Assembly: GCF_013141915.1 (NCBI RefSeq)
Contig: NZ_SROX01000016.1
Coordinates: 1-64,000 of the forward strand
Direction: 5' to 3'
From: Cupriavidus necator
Lineage (GTDB): Bacteria; Pseudomonadota; Gammaproteobacteria; Burkholderiales; Burkholderiaceae
Length of the DNA stretch: 64,000 bases
The notes under the pieces are model-generated. The model was given only the letters and a program-made list of their open reading frames with translations. It was not told the DNA's origin and made no database searches. Position numbers and translations under genes: made by a program. Below, one piece after another: positions 53,218 to 63,030 of the stretch; positions within the stretch are counted from its first letter, which is position 1, and each line of letters begins with the position of its first letter.

Positions 53218-56200
53218 TGCGATTCCTCCTGAGGTGAGAGGTGGTGGGGGGAAAGGGAAGTCTGCTTGAGCTGGCGGCGGCGTAACAGCAGGTACACCGC
53301 CGGCACCACAAACATGGACAGCAGCGGCGCCGTCACCATGCCACCAACCATCGGGGCAGCGATGCGCTGCATTACTTCTGAGCCGGTGCCGTGCGACCAC
53401 ATGATCGGAAGCAGGCCGGCCAGAATCACCGCCACGGTCATCGCCTTCGGGCGCACACGCAGCACGGCGCCTTCCTGGATCGCATCGAGCAGGGCCGCGA
53501 GATTGCTTTGACCATCCTCAAGCCGTTCCTGCCAAGCGTGTTTCAGATAGAGCAGCATGATGACGCCAAATTCCGCAGCGACCCCGGCGAGTGCGATGAA
53601 GCCGACAATCCCGGCTACCGACAGGTTATAGCCCAGCAGATAGAGTAGCCAGAAGCCGCCGATCAAGGCGAGCGGTAGCGTCCCCATGATGAGCAGCGCC
53701 TCATCCAGCCGGCCGAACACCAGATAAAGCAAGACGAAGATGATCAACAGGGTGAACGGCACCACCACCTTCAGCTTGGCGGTAGCGCGCTCGAGATACT
53801 CGAACTGCCCTGACCAGCTCAGGGAGTATCCGCCTGGCATCGGGACGGCTTTGGCCACCGCCGCCTGCATGTCCTGCACGGCCGAGCGCAGGTCCCTGCC
53901 GCGAATGTCGACGTAGATCCATCCGGAGAGCCGCGCATTTTCACTGCGCAGCATCGGCGGCCCTTGCACGACCTGGATGCGCGCAACGTCGGCCAGGGTG
54001 ATCTGCAGCCCCTTGTCGGTCACGATCGGCAGACTGCGCAGTTGCTCGATGGAGTCCCGATAGTCGCGCGGATACCGGACATTGATTGGATAGCGCGCGA
54101 GCCCGTCGACCACTTCACCGACGTTTTCGCCGCCGATGGCCGAGGAGACGATGGCCTGAACGTCTTCAATGTTCAGGCCATACCGGCCGGCAACCGCCCG
54201 GTCGATATCCACGTCGATGTACCGGCCGCCAGTGAGCCGTTCGGCCAGCGCGGAGGTGACTCCGGGGACCGTCTTGACGGCCTCCTCGATGCGAGTAGCC
54301 AAGCGATCGATTTCCTTCAGATCCGTACCGGCGACCTTGATCCCCACTGGGCTTTTTATGCCGGTCGCCAGCATGTCAATGCGGTTGCGGATCGGCGGCA
54401 CCCAGATGTTGGACAGGCCGGGCACACTGACGACCCGATCGAGCTCCTCCACCAGCTTGTCGGTAGTCATGCCAGCACGCCATTGGTCCTTAGGCTTGAA
54501 CTGGATAGTAGTCTCGAACATTTCGATCGGCGCTGGGTCGGTCGCGGTATCGGCGCGGCCCGCCTTGCCATACACCGTTGCGACCTCCGGCACGGTCTTG
54601 ATGAGCCGATCGGTCTGCTGCAGTAGCTGGGAGGCCTTACCTGCAGAGAGACCTGGCAACGCGGAGGGCATGTAGAGCAGATCGCCTTCATCCAAGGGCG
54701 GCATGAATTCGCCGCCAATGCGCATAATGGGCCACGCGGTGGCGACGAGCAGCACGGCGGCGACTGCCAGGGTGGTCTTGGGATACGTGAGCACCTTGCC
54801 GAGCAGCGGCTGGTAGCCACGAATCAGCCAGCGATTGAGCGGATTGGCCTGCTCCGACGGGATCTTGCCGCGGATCATGTAACCCATCAACACTGGTACC
54901 AAGGTGACGGAAAGTCCCGCTGCGGCTGCCATGGAATAGGTCTTGGTAAAGGCGAGCGGCGAAAAAAGACGGCCCTCCTGCGCCTCCAGCGTGAACACCG
55001 GAATAAACGACAGCGTGATGATCAACAGGGAGAAGAAGAGGGCAGGTCCGACTTCGACAGCAGATTCGCCGATGACGCGCCAACGCTCATGCTCGCCGAG
55101 GTCGCGCTGCGGGTTGTCGGCATGCCAGTGCTCGAGATGTTTGTGCGCGTTCTCGATCATGACCACCGCGGCATCAACCATCGCGCCGATGGCGATGGCG
55201 ATGCCACCCAGCGACATGATATTGGCGTTCACGCCTTGATAGCGCATCACCAGGAAGGCGGCCAGCACGCCCAGCGGGAGCGAGACGATGGCCACCAGCG
55301 CCGAGCGCAGATGAAAGAGAAACACCAGGCAGACCAGCGCAACGACCGCGAATTCCTCGATCAGCTTGGTGGTGAGATTGTCCACTGCCCGTTCGATCAG
55401 CGCCGACCGATCGTAAGTCGTGACGATCTCGACGCCCTTGGGCAGGCTCTTTTGCAAGGTGGCGAGCTTGGCCTTGACCGCTTCAATAGTTTCCAGGGCA
55501 TTCTTGCCTGAGCGCAGGACGATGACGCCACCAGCCACTTCGCCCTGACCATTCAGTTCGGCAATGCCACGCCGCATCTCGGGGCCGAGTTGCACGGTGG
55601 CAACGTCGCCCAGCCGTACCGGGATGCCGGCGTCGCTGGTGACGAGCGGAATCTGGCGAAAGTCGTCCAGCGTTTTCAGGTAACCGGTCGCCCGAACCAT
55701 GTACTCCGCTTCACCCAACTCCAGCACCGAACCGCCAGTTTCCTGGTTGGCACCCTTGAGCGCTGCGAGCACCTTGGCTTGCGACAGGTTGTAGGCGCGC
55801 AGCCGATCCGGCATCAGCACGATCTGGTATTGCTTGACCATGCCGCCAAGCGAAGCCACTTCAGCGACGTTGGGCAGGGACTTGAGCTCGAAACGCAGGA
55901 ACCAGTCCTGTAGCGCCCGTAGCTGGCTGAGGTCATGCTGGCCGGTCTTGTCAACCAAGGCATACTCATAAATCCAGCCGACGCCGGTTGCATCGGGGCC
56001 GAGCGCGGGCTTGGCCGCTGCCGGCAGCCGCGATTGCACCTGGTTCAGGTACTCGAGCACGCGCGAGCGCGCCCAGTACAGGTCGGTCCCGTCTTCGAAC
56101 AACACATAGACATAGGAGTCACCAAAAAACGAGTAGCCGCGCACGGTCTTGGCGCCGGGTACGGATAACATGGTCGTGGTGAGCGGATAGGTGACCTGGT

Positions 56201-56387
56201 TTTCCACGATCTGTGGTGCCTGGCCTGGGAACGGCGTGCGGATGATCACCTGCACATCGGACAGGTCCGGGAGGGCGTCAAGCGGTGTGCTCTGTACCGC
56301 CCAAAGTCCCCACGCGGTGACCATGACGGTGGTGAGCAGCACCAGGAACCGATTGCGGATGGACGCGAGGATGAGCCGGGCAATCAT
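53214..56387 (-). CDS. cusA: Cu(I)/Ag(I) efflux RND pump CusA/SilA
   Basis: The 1057-residue protein is a heavy-metal RND transporter with twelve membrane helices and two large periplasmic loops. Methionines at about 572 ([10 protein letters not shown]), 622 (IEMFETTIQ) and 671 ([12 protein letters not shown]) match the three-Met metal site of E. coli Cus[20 protein letters not shown] carries the proton-relay Asp region. It pumps monovalent copper or silver out through CusB and CusC using the proton gradient. Four-base overlaps join it to cusB and cusF. Confidence 0.95.
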   Translation of the reverse strand: MIARLILASIRNRFLVLLTTVMVTAWGLWAVQSTPLDALPDLSDVQVIIRTPFPGQAPQIVENQVTYPLTTTMLSVPGAKTVRGYSFFGDSYVYVLFEDGTDLYWARSRVLEYLNQVQSRLPAAAKPALGPDATGVGWIYEYALVDKTGQHDLSQLRALQDWFLRFELKSLPNVAEVASLGGMVKQYQIVLMPDRLRAYNLSQAKVLAALKGANQETGGSVLELGEAEYMVRATGYLKTLDDFRQIPLVTSDAGIPVRLGDVATVQLGPEMRRGIAELNGQGEVAGGVIVLRSGKNALETIEAVKAKLATLQKSLPKGVEIVTTYDRSALIERAVDNLTTKLIEEFAVVALVCLVFLFHLRSALVAIVSLPLGVLAAFLVMRYQGVNANIMSLGGIAIAIGAMVDAAVVMIENAHKHLEHWHADNPQRDLGEHERWRVIGESAVEVGPALFFSLLIITLSFIPVFTLEAQEGRLFSPLAFTKTYSMAAAAGLSVTLVPVLMGYMIRGKIPSEQANPLNRWLIRGYQPLLGKVLTYPKTTLAVAAVLLVATAWPIMRIGGEFMPPLDEGDLLYMPSALPGLSAGKASQLLQQTDRLIKTVPEVATVYGKAGRADTATDPAPIEMFETTIQFKPKDQWRAGMTTDKLVEELDRVVSVPGLSNIWVPPIRNRIDMLATGIKSPVGIKVAGTDLKEIDRLATRIEEAVKTVPGVTSALAERLTGGRYIDVDIDRAVAGRYGLNIEDVQAIVSSAIGGENVGEVVDGLARYPINVRYPRDYRDSIEQLRSLPIVTDKGLQITLADVARIQVVQGPPMLRSENARLSGWIYVDIRGRDLRSAVQDMQAAVAKAVPMPGGYSLSWSGQFEYLERATAKLKVVVPFTLLIIFVLLYLVFGRLDEALLIMGTLPLALIGGFWLLYLLGYNLSVAGIVGFIALAGVAAEFGVIMLLYLKHAWQERLEDGQSNLAALLDAIQEGAVLRVRPKAMTVAVILAGLLPIMWSHGTGSEVMQRIAAPMVGGMVTAPLLSMFVVPAVYLLLRRRQLKQTSLSPHHLSPQEESQ

Positions 56388-57961
56388 GGCTTGGCTCCCG
56401 CAGTGGCGTCGGCGGTCTCAACGGCGGAGAGGGTTGCCACGCCGTCGCTATCCAGGCGGAAGCGGAATCGGACCCGGTCCCCGGGCTTGAAACCTTTGGG
56501 CATGCCGGCTGGCGGCGCGCCAAACTCCATCGTCATGGCGCCCCACTGCGCCGAGGGAATGGCACCATGGGAGATCGTCATGCTCTGCTCGGTGAGGGCC
56601 TCGATCCGGCCGACGCCTTGATGCTCCGGCCCGGGCGCCGCAGCGGTGCCAGGCGCCGACGCGCCGGCTGCAGAGGCGGCTGTGGGGGCGGTCATGCGCT
56701 GAGTAGTGCCGCGCAGGCTCGCCTCCGAGTCGATCAGGAACTGTCCTGATACGACCACCTTCTGACCCGCTTTGAGCCCTTCAATGACTTCGGTTTGACC
56801 GCCTGCCGCCGCGCCGGTCTTGACCTCCACGGGGCTGAAGCCGCCTTGGCCGGATGCGACCATGGCGATGGTGCGCGTGCCGGTGCGAATCAGCGCCTCG
56901 GTTGGCACGAGCACACGATCTGGCCCTGGGGCGGCGTCAAAGCGCACCGAGACAAACATGCCGGGCAATAGCTGACGGGCCTTGTTCTGCAATTCGATGC
57001 GCACCTTGACCGTGCGGGTGCCGGCGCTGATATCTGGCAAGATGGCGTCGACCTTGCCCGACAGCGGGTGGCCGGGCAAGGCTGCCGCGGTGGCCGACAC
57101 TGTCTGGCCGGGCCGCAACGGGGCGGCCTGGCTCTCAGGCACCTCGGCGATGACCCAAACGGTTGCTAGGCTCGCAATGCGAAACAGAGTCGTTCCCGGC
57201 GAAACCGTCATGCCATCGCGCGCCCCGATTTCGGTGACGATGCCGTCGACCGAACTGGTGATCGTCAGCCGCGGCTGCAGTTTGCCGGTGGACTGGACCA
57301 ACCGGATATGGCTCTCGGTCATGCCCACCTGACGCATGCGCGCAATGGCGGCCTCACGCAGATCGCGCTGGAGGCTGCCGTCCATCCGGCTCACGGCCAG
57401 ATATTCCTCCTGCGCGGCGACCCATTCCGGCGCATAGATTTGCGCCAACGCTTGACCTTTGCGGACCGGATCGAGGGTGGTCCGGGCATACGCGTGTTCC
57501 ACGAATCCGCTGGTGCGCGCCTGGAGCACTTCGATGCCGCGTTCATTGATCGCGACATTGCCCGGGACCTGCAAAGCGGCCTCCAGCCGGCCGGTCTTGA
57601 CCTCGGCCGTGCGAATGCCAAGGTTCTGTGTGACGCGGCTGTCAATCGTGACGGCCGCACCGCCGCTGGCTTCTTCGTATACCGGCGACAACGGCATGTC
57701 CATGTACGGTGACTTGCCCGGCTTGTCAAAGCGCTGTCCTGGCACCATCGGGTCATGCCAGTAGAGGATGCGCTTGCCAGTTTTCGGGTCGATATCGCCC
57801 GCCTTGAGCGCGGCACCGCTGGCGCCGCTCGTGTCCCTGCCAAAGCTCGCCGATGCGGGCGACTGCTGGCGCCCTTGATGTTGACCGAGGTAATAGGCCG
57901 CTCCAACGCTTGCCACCACCATCAGGCCTGCCACCGTCCGTGCGATCGTGGTCTTGTTCAT
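56384..57961 (-). CDS. cusB: Periplasmic adaptor CusB with N-terminal metal domain and C-terminal CusF-like domain
   Basis: The 525-residue protein has an N-terminal membrane helix, a heavy-metal-binding domain ([20 protein letters not shown] followed by MDMPL, about 69-95), the barrel-sandwich and beta-barrel of RND adaptors ([15 protein letters not shown] onward), and a C-terminal CusF-like domain (about 445-520; [18 protein letters not shown]). This SilB/CusB form can pick up metal at both ends. It overlaps cusC and cusA by four bases each. Confidence 0.93.
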   Translation of the reverse strand: MNKTTIARTVAGLMVVASVGAAYYLGQHQGRQQSPASASFGRDTSGASGAALKAGDIDPKTGKRILYWHDPMVPGQRFDKPGKSPYMDMPLSPVYEEASGGAAVTIDSRVTQNLGIRTAEVKTGRLEAALQVPGNVAINERGIEVLQARTSGFVEHAYARTTLDPVRKGQALAQIYAPEWVAAQEEYLAVSRMDGSLQRDLREAAIARMRQVGMTESHIRLVQSTGKLQPRLTITSSVDGIVTEIGARDGMTVSPGTTLFRIASLATVWVIAEVPESQAAPLRPGQTVSATAAALPGHPLSGKVDAILPDISAGTRTVKVRIELQNKARQLLPGMFVSVRFDAAPGPDRVLVPTEALIRTGTRTIAMVASGQGGFSPVEVKTGAAAGGQTEVIEGLKAGQKVVVSGQFLIDSEASLRGTTQRMTAPTAASAAGASAPGTAAAPGPEHQGVGRIEALTEQSMTISHGAIPSAQWGAMTMEFGAPPAGMPKGFKPGDRVRFRFRLDSDGVATLSAVETADATAGAKP

Positions 57962-59265
57962 GGTTGAGTTCCTTGCAGTGACGTGGGGTGGGCTGCAGTG
58001 GGTAATGGCATCAGGAAAGCCAGATCCGCCCAGAGTCGGGCGGTAGCGGCTTCAAGCTTGAGGCGCTCAAGCGAAATATTGAGCGCCTTGCGGCTGGCAT
58101 CGGCGACGGCGGTCAGGGTGCCTGCACCCGCGCGATAGGCGGTCAGGGCCGCTTCGGTCTGGGCCTTGGCCAGTGGCACGGTGGTGTTCCGATAGCGCTC
58201 GAGCCGCGCCTGGCTGAGCGACAGCTCCGCCTGCTTGCCACGCAACTGTCCGATCAAGCCGCGGCGTATGACCTCGGCTTGCGCGCGCGCGGCGTCGGCC
58301 TGCGCCAGCTTTGCGGCGAGTTCCCGATCTTGGCGGTGCTTCTGGTCCCAGGGAAGCGGCAGTGAGACGTTGAGAGAAACCATGTTGGAGTAGGCGGGCC
58401 CACGCTGGCTGTACATCAGTTCCACGCTCACATCCGGTATCTTGTTCTCCCGGGCGACGCGGCTTTCGGCCTCGGCGACGCCGACCTGGGCCTCGGCCGC
58501 CGCCACGTCTGGCAGTTGGGCCACGCCGTCGGCCTCCAGGGTGTTGAGCCAAGCCGGCGCCTCGAGCGCCGGGCGTTCGGTCAGCGGGCGCTCGGCCGCC
58601 TGGCCCACCCAGCGGCGCAGCATCGCACGGGCTGATGCCAGCGCTGCGCGGGCCTCGTCTTCGCGATCCTGCAGTTGCTGGAGTTCCAGTTCGGCGGCCA
58701 CGATGTCGGCACGGGAGCCGCGGTTGCCGCGGTAGGCGGCCTGCGCCGCATCTACCATCAGCTGGATGGAGTGCGCCTGTTCGGAGAGCACAGTGTAGGC
58801 GCGCTCGGCATACCAGCGGTCCAGCCAGGCCGTCGCGGCGCCGCGCTGCACCATGGCGAGCGCCGCCGTCCGCTGGGCCTCGGCCGACGACGCCTCGGCT
58901 TCGAAGCGCTGGGCGCGAGCCTCACGCTTGGCCGATCTCGTGAACTCCTGCATCAGGCTGATCGAGCGCATCGTCATCGATTCCGTGCCGAGGGAAAACC
59001 GGTCGGGTCCGTTCGCCGGTACGTTATTGACACCGACTTTGAGCACCGGATCCGGCAATTGCCGGCCAACGACCGCCATCTCGATGGCGGACTGGACCGC
59101 CGAGCGCGATGTTTCGGCGTCCGACGAGCCGGAAGACGCGAGGGCTACCGCTTCCTGCAAGGAGAGTGCGGCCGCCGGTTGTGCCCATCCGGGATGGGCA
59201 GCGGCCAACAGCGTAAGGGCGAGCGTCAGCCGGCACCCATACGCAAAGGGAGAACGCAAATGCAT
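57958..59265 (-). CDS. cusC: Outer-membrane channel CusC (TolC family)
   Basis: The 435-residue protein has a signal peptide (MHLRSPFAYGCRLTLALTLL) and two OEP repeats (about 35-215 and 235-425) with long helices, for example RTAALAMVQRGAATAWLDRW. It forms the outer-membrane exit of the CusCBA pump. GGAGG precedes the ATG at 59265. It lacks an obvious lipobox. Confidence 0.9.
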   Translation of the reverse strand: MHLRSPFAYGCRLTLALTLLAAAHPGWAQPAAALSLQEAVALASSGSSDAETSRSAVQSAIEMAVVGRQLPDPVLKVGVNNVPANGPDRFSLGTESMTMRSISLMQEFTRSAKREARAQRFEAEASSAEAQRTAALAMVQRGAATAWLDRWYAERAYTVLSEQAHSIQLMVDAAQAAYRGNRGSRADIVAAELELQQLQDREDEARAALASARAMLRRWVGQAAERPLTERPALEAPAWLNTLEADGVAQLPDVAAAEAQVGVAEAESRVARENKIPDVSVELMYSQRGPAYSNMVSLNVSLPLPWDQKHRQDRELAAKLAQADAARAQAEVIRRGLIGQLRGKQAELSLSQARLERYRNTTVPLAKAQTEAALTAYRAGAGTLTAVADASRKALNISLERLKLEAATARLWADLAFLMPLPTAAHPTSLQGTQP

Positions 59266-59337
59266 AAAGCCTCCGCAAAGCAACGACCACCCTGAACACC
59301 ATGGTTCAGGGCACGATAGTAGGCGTTGCTGCGGAGG

Positions 59338-59736
59338 CTAGTTTCGGAAACAGCAGTGGAGGATGGGCAGCGGGCGAGGGGGCCCGCGTGGCACCGCGTC
59401 GGCGTAGGCGGCTCGCTGGCTGACGACTACCGGCACCAACGCCGGCTCAACCAGATTGACGAGCACGGGCTGGAACGCTGGAATCTGCGGGCTGGGGTGG
59501 TCGGCCGATTTGGAGCCAAGCTGGCAGTGCTCCAGGCACAAGCCGTCATGGGCAGCCGGCGCTTCGGCCTTCTGCGTCATGTCGGGACAGGACTCGGTCA
59601 TACTGGCCATGTCCGTCATACCGTCCATCGAATACCGGCTGCCCGCGCAGGCGTAGGCCGCCGCTGCCAGCTGAACTGTCAGGAAGGTACTCAGCAGGAA
59701 GGCGGCAAGGCAAAGCCGGCGAAAGCGGATACGCAC
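59338..59736 (-). CDS. Exported Met/Cys/His-rich protein upstream of cusC
   Basis: The protein (132 residues) starts with GTG at 59736, giving a signal peptide (RIRFRRLCLAAFLLSTFLTV). The mature part is rich in Met, Cys and His (YSMDGMTDMASMTESCPDMT; HDGLCLEHCQ) and ends ILHCCFRN. This composition points to binding of copper or silver in the periplasm. It lies 72 bp upstream of cusC on the same strand. It resembles in plan the CzcI/DUF2946-type small proteins. Confidence 0.72.
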   Translation of the reverse strand: MRIRFRRLCLAAFLLSTFLTVQLAAAAYACAGSRYSMDGMTDMASMTESCPDMTQKAEAPAAHDGLCLEHCQLGSKSADHPSPQIPAFQPVLVNLVEPALVPVVVSQRAAYADAVPRGPPRPLPILHCCFRN

Positions 59737-59897
59737 GTGGGAAACTCGGTTTGAGCCAAATGGTAGCAGCGTTTGGCCGCTTTCGGCACTTTGCCCTCGC
59801 GGCCGTTTGCCACAGATCAAATGCGACCCACTTGTGGCATCGCCCAATCGAGGCGCTCCGATGCGCCACGCCAACGCAGCGCATCGGAGTATGCCGG

Positions 59898-60119
59898 TTA
59901 CTTGGGCTGACCCATCATTTCGCGGCACTTTTGCATCATGGCGGCATGGTCACGCCTCATCGCGGTGTGGTCCTCTGCCTGCTGCGCCTTCAATTGTTGC
60001 GCCTCAGCCCGCTTGGCGTTGCGAGCCTTTTCGATCACATACCAGTCCGGACCGGCGACTGCTGACAGCGAGAGCCCAAGGGCGACGGCGCCCCCTAGCG
60101 CGTGAAAAAAGAATTTCAT
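59898..60119 (-). CDS. Small exported protein with Met/His-rich C-terminus
   Basis: The 73-residue protein has a signal peptide (MKFFFHALGGAVALGLSLSA) and a short charged helix ending HAAMMQKCREMMGQPK. GAGGAA lies before the ATG. Size, export and Met/His content fit small copper-region proteins. No family recognised. Confidence 0.68.
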   Translation of the reverse strand: MKFFFHALGGAVALGLSLSAVAGPDWYVIEKARNAKRAEAQQLKAQQAEDHTAMRRDHAAMMQKCREMMGQPK

Positions 60120-60256
60120 GATGTTCCTCGTTCTGGGTATGCAGCGCGCGGCCTAAACCCACCAGCGAGCGGCAGGCGACACTGCAAATGTCGAAATCAG
60201 ACGAGCACGTTGGTGCGATGGCACCAAGTGCGGCACCCTCGCCGTGCGAGACCGCC

Positions 60257-60658
60257 CTACAGACAGTACCGTTTGGGCGGGCGCTCGAGGCGAGGCGGAA
60301 CGACGGAGCGATATGCGAACTCCGGATGCGCGACCAACACGCTGGTCCATGCATCCGTGGGGGCGGCGGTGGCCAACGGCGTGCCCGCGAGGATTGCACA
60401 AGCGGAAATCGTGCAGGGAAGACGAGACGGGCCGCTGACATGTCGGTCACCGGCGCAACCGAATTGACTGACGCAGTCATGGGGACTGCCGGTCTCGACA
60501 CTGGCTTGCGCCGCTTGAGCAGGTCCGTGTGCTGGCATTTGAGCGATGCCAGCGATACAGCAGTTGTCCAACGGTCCGGCCTGAGCTCGTAGAGGCAAAG
60601 CCAGCGCCAGGGTCAGGAGCACGACGAGACGCCAAAGGCGATTCATAGGCTTACGCAT
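60257..60658 (-). CDS. Exported Cys-rich small protein (CzcI/DUF2946-like)
   Basis: From the ATG at 60658 (GGAGAGG upstream) the protein has 133 residues, with a signal peptide (MNRLWRLVVLLTLALALPLR from residue 5) and six mature cysteines, ending PPRLERPPKRYCL. The plan is that of CzcI-like proteins in metal efflux loci. Together with the similar genes at 59.3 and 62.5 kb it forms a family of three in this region. Function unknown. Confidence 0.65.
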   Translation of the reverse strand: MRKPMNRLWRLVVLLTLALALPLRAQAGPLDNCCIAGIAQMPAHGPAQAAQASVETGSPHDCVSQFGCAGDRHVSGPSRLPCTISACAILAGTPLATAAPTDAWTSVLVAHPEFAYRSVVPPRLERPPKRYCL

Positions 60659-60713
60659 TGGACCTCTCCGAGCCGAGTAGCGCCGTCGCGGGAACCATAT
60701 TGAGTATAGAACT

Positions 60714-60932
60714 TCATCTTGCGCGCGGCACGGTTGAGTCCGACAGCGCGTTGCCTGCAGGGCAGGTCGACGCGAACGACAGGTAGACCTCGTCGAGCAT
60801 GCGATGGTTGTCGCCGGCCAATTGTTCCAGGGCAGCCAGCAGGTGCTCGGCCACGCTGTACTGCTGCTGTGCGCAGGCCAGACGGAACGCAGCGAACACG
60901 TCATCAAATAACGTTGGCGTTGCAGTCGTCAT
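60714..60932 (-). CDS. Small hypothetical protein with TLFD N-terminus
   Basis: The 72-residue protein starts MTTATPTLFDDVFAAFRLAC and is helical and soluble (VAEHLLAALEQLAGDN). The start resembles that of the small gene at 47.5-47.7 kb. It lies upstream of the cus region on the same strand. Function unknown. Confidence 0.6.
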   Translation of the reverse strand: MTTATPTLFDDVFAAFRLACAQQQYSVAEHLLAALEQLAGDNHRMLDEVYLSFASTCPAGNALSDSTVPRAR

Positions 60933-61156
60933 GCTTTCCCCGCTGGATGCGTGGTACGGCCAAGGCGTGATCGCCGCGATGCCGTCCTCATTTGCACTAT
61001 GGACCTTCCCACGGGGGTAAGGTCAAGCAGTGCGCAGGCTGGCGTCGCGCTTCGATTGAAAACGACCGGTAAGCGCCACCCATCCGCAGCCGCTAGGCGT
61101 CGGGTGTAGAGAACGAACTCGCCGCGAATTGCCCCGCCATACGCGGGGCATGCGTT

Positions 61157-61369
61157 TCAAAACCGTCGATGCATACACGGTCCACTTCCGGCACTGAGGC
61201 GTAACACGCAGTCACGCCACGGATCCGAGTCTTTCTGATAGCCGAGCTTTTCGCAAGCGGGGCCCTCAACGCGTAATGAGGTCTCCATATCGCGCTCGGC
61301 GTGCGCGGTACGTTCTGCGACGGTCGCGCACCCGGCCAACATGACGGTAATGAGTAATAAGACACGCAT
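61157..61369 (-). CDS. Small lipoprotein
   Basis: The 70-residue protein MRVLLLITVMLAGCATVAER has a lipobox (LAGC) and a short mature part with three more cysteines (ACEKLGY, RDCVLR, GPCMHRR). AAAGGAG precedes the ATG. No family recognised. It is divergent from the His-rich gene at 61.9 kb. Confidence 0.7.
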   Translation of the reverse strand: MRVLLLITVMLAGCATVAERTAHAERDMETSLRVEGPACEKLGYQKDSDPWRDCVLRLSAGSGPCMHRRF

Positions 61370-61916
61370 GATTTCTCCTTTGCCCTAGATGACGAGAGTC
61401 CGTTGCGGTGGTTCAGGGCGCGACACGACCGGGAAGCCAGCGAAGCGGTGTGCAAACGGCAATGCCGTTATCGTGAATCTAGGTTCTGATTGCTTTTGCA
61501 CCAAGATCTGCCTTTGCAGAAGGGCCCCGCAGCGTGCCATCTTTCAGCGACCTTACTTCACATTGCTATGCGATGACCCAACCATTACATGCTGGCCATC
61601 CATGTTCGGTTGGGCTTTCGTCCTAGTGATGTTCATCGGCAGGAGATTGCGACATTCACGACCAGCTAGTATTACGCGACCATTACGTGCAGGAATTTTT
61701 TCTGTGTTGTCTTGGCCCGGGAATGGCAGCAAGCGTTCCCGTTTGGAAATTGCCGCCATCATTACCCAACCATTACGCGGCAGTCATCGAGTTCGACTCG
61801 CGCGTCATTGCTGGGGTAATGCCGTTACAACCGCTCACATTTGTAGGGAAACGCGAACACTGCCGGCAATGTAGAAGTCGTATGCTCCCACCCTCTACGC
61901 ACGCAAAGGAGAAAAT
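61370..61916. promoter_or_regulatory. Divergent control region with three ATTAC-N6-ATTAC repeats
   Basis: Three copies of a direct repeat with 11-bp spacing are present: ATGACCCAACCATTAC at 61573-61588, ATTACGCGACCATTAC at 61671-61686 and ATTACCCAACCATTAC at 61761-61776. The sequence AATGCCGTTA occurs at about 61462 and 61818. Repeats with 11-bp spacing are typical of OmpR-family response-regulator sites (CopR/CusR/CzcR type). The regulator is not in the window. No convincing gene is seen in this 547-bp region. Confidence 0.62.
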
Positions 61917-62219
61917 ATGAAAAAGCTTCCCATCCTAGTCGGCACCGCGCTGGTCATCGGGTTCAGTTACGCCAATGCGCAGACGCATGGCTACACGCAT
62001 GAGGGCTATGGTCGGGCAGGCCTCTACCCGTCACGGCCGGCGCCTGCCGCTGTGCACGTCGTGCCCGCGGTTGCGGTGGTACATGATGCGCAGCCCTCGT
62101 ACGGGCATGGCACTGCGCCGCGCGAGTCGCATCGCCAGCCGCGCCACGGCATCGAACATGGGCGACGTGAGCCTGAGCGCCGCTGGCACAATGCCGCTCA
62201 CGGTTCACGCGACCACTGA
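61917..62219 (+). CDS. Exported His-rich small protein
   Basis: The 100-residue protein has a signal peptide (MKKLPILVGTALVIGFSYANA) and a low-complexity mature part rich in His, Arg and Pro (THGYTHEGYGRAG; HRQPRHGIEHGRREPERRWH). AAAGGAG lies upstream. The His content suggests metal binding in the periplasm. It lies just downstream of the ATTAC repeats, so it is a likely target of that regulator. Confidence 0.72.
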   Translation: MKKLPILVGTALVIGFSYANAQTHGYTHEGYGRAGLYPSRPAPAAVHVVPAVAVVHDAQPSYGHGTAPRESHRQPRHGIEHGRREPERRWHNAAHGSRDH

Positions 62220-62456
62220 CGCACTCGCCTGTTATTGATTGCCCGCTGGCGTGCCGACACCGGTAGCCGGAGCGGGGGACTCCCGCATGATACGGATGCT
62301 TTCATCAGAGGCATCGCTTCTAGGCTTTGTTCGTTACCGTGACGCCGGCGTCCGTTGAAAAAATCAGGAGAAGCGCCGCGTCTGTCATGTCCACGTCATT
62401 CTACTGACAGGCGGCTCGTATAGACTCCCGACTCAATTGATGCTTGATGCCGCCGG

Positions 62457-62867
62457 ATGAGAAGGCTGTTGCGCCACCTATCGCTTTGGCTCGTTGTATT
62501 GGTATTGCCGATTCAGAACGTTGGCGCAGCGGCTACTCTTTCGTGCGGCGAGCTGACCGAGTTGCGGCAGGGCGCCGGTCTCTTCGCCATCCTTGCCACC
62601 ATCGACGTCGCTGACGAGGCGAGCGCCGACCAGGCCGACGCACACTGCGATCCGAGGTCGCATCACTGTCCGGCAAGCAAAGAGCGCGGCAAGGGGCGCG
62701 GTTGTCATGCGTGTTCTGCCTGCTCGGCCGCCTCGACACTTGCCATCTTTGCCTTCTCGGGGACCCAAGCATTGTCCATGAACAGCATGCTACCGGCGTC
62801 TCTGCTGTGGATATTTGCCAGCACAACGCCTGAAACGCTGCTGCGCCCGCCTTCCCCCCATCTCTGA
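62457..62867 (+). CDS. CzcI-like exported Cys/His-rich protein
   Basis: The 136-residue protein has a signal peptide (LWLVVLVLPIQNVGAAA), a His/Cys-rich centre (HCDPRSHHCPASKERGKGRG, then CHACSACSAAS) and a C-terminal hydrophobic segment ending PETLLRPP, the end form of CzcI/DUF2946-type proteins. In czc loci CzcI is thought to modulate efflux. No czcCBA genes are in the window; they might lie beyond, or the protein serves the cus system. Confidence 0.68.
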   Translation: MRRLLRHLSLWLVVLVLPIQNVGAAATLSCGELTELRQGAGLFAILATIDVADEASADQADAHCDPRSHHCPASKERGKGRGCHACSACSAASTLAIFAFSGTQALSMNSMLPASLLWIFASTTPETLLRPPSPHL

Positions 62868-63030
62868 CGCCGCCCAAGCAACTCCTGGGCTGGCTACCTC
62901 CACCTTCCTAGATCTCGTCCTTGACCGAAGACGAAACAAGCCTGCCTGCGCTCGTTCCTGTGCGAGAGCAAGGTAGGGCAATTATGGTGCGGCGTGCGAT
63001 GTCGCGCGCGCGCACATATTGGAGACAGCG

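Noticed and set aside
53214-56387. CusA as a zinc/cobalt CzcA-type pump
   Set aside because: The three methionines typical of monovalent-metal pumps are all present and the operon includes cusF; the Cu/Ag assignment fits better.
61389-61874. 161-codon plus-strand frame across the ATTAC repeats
   Set aside because: No ribosome site or family; the repeats themselves make an operator region more likely.
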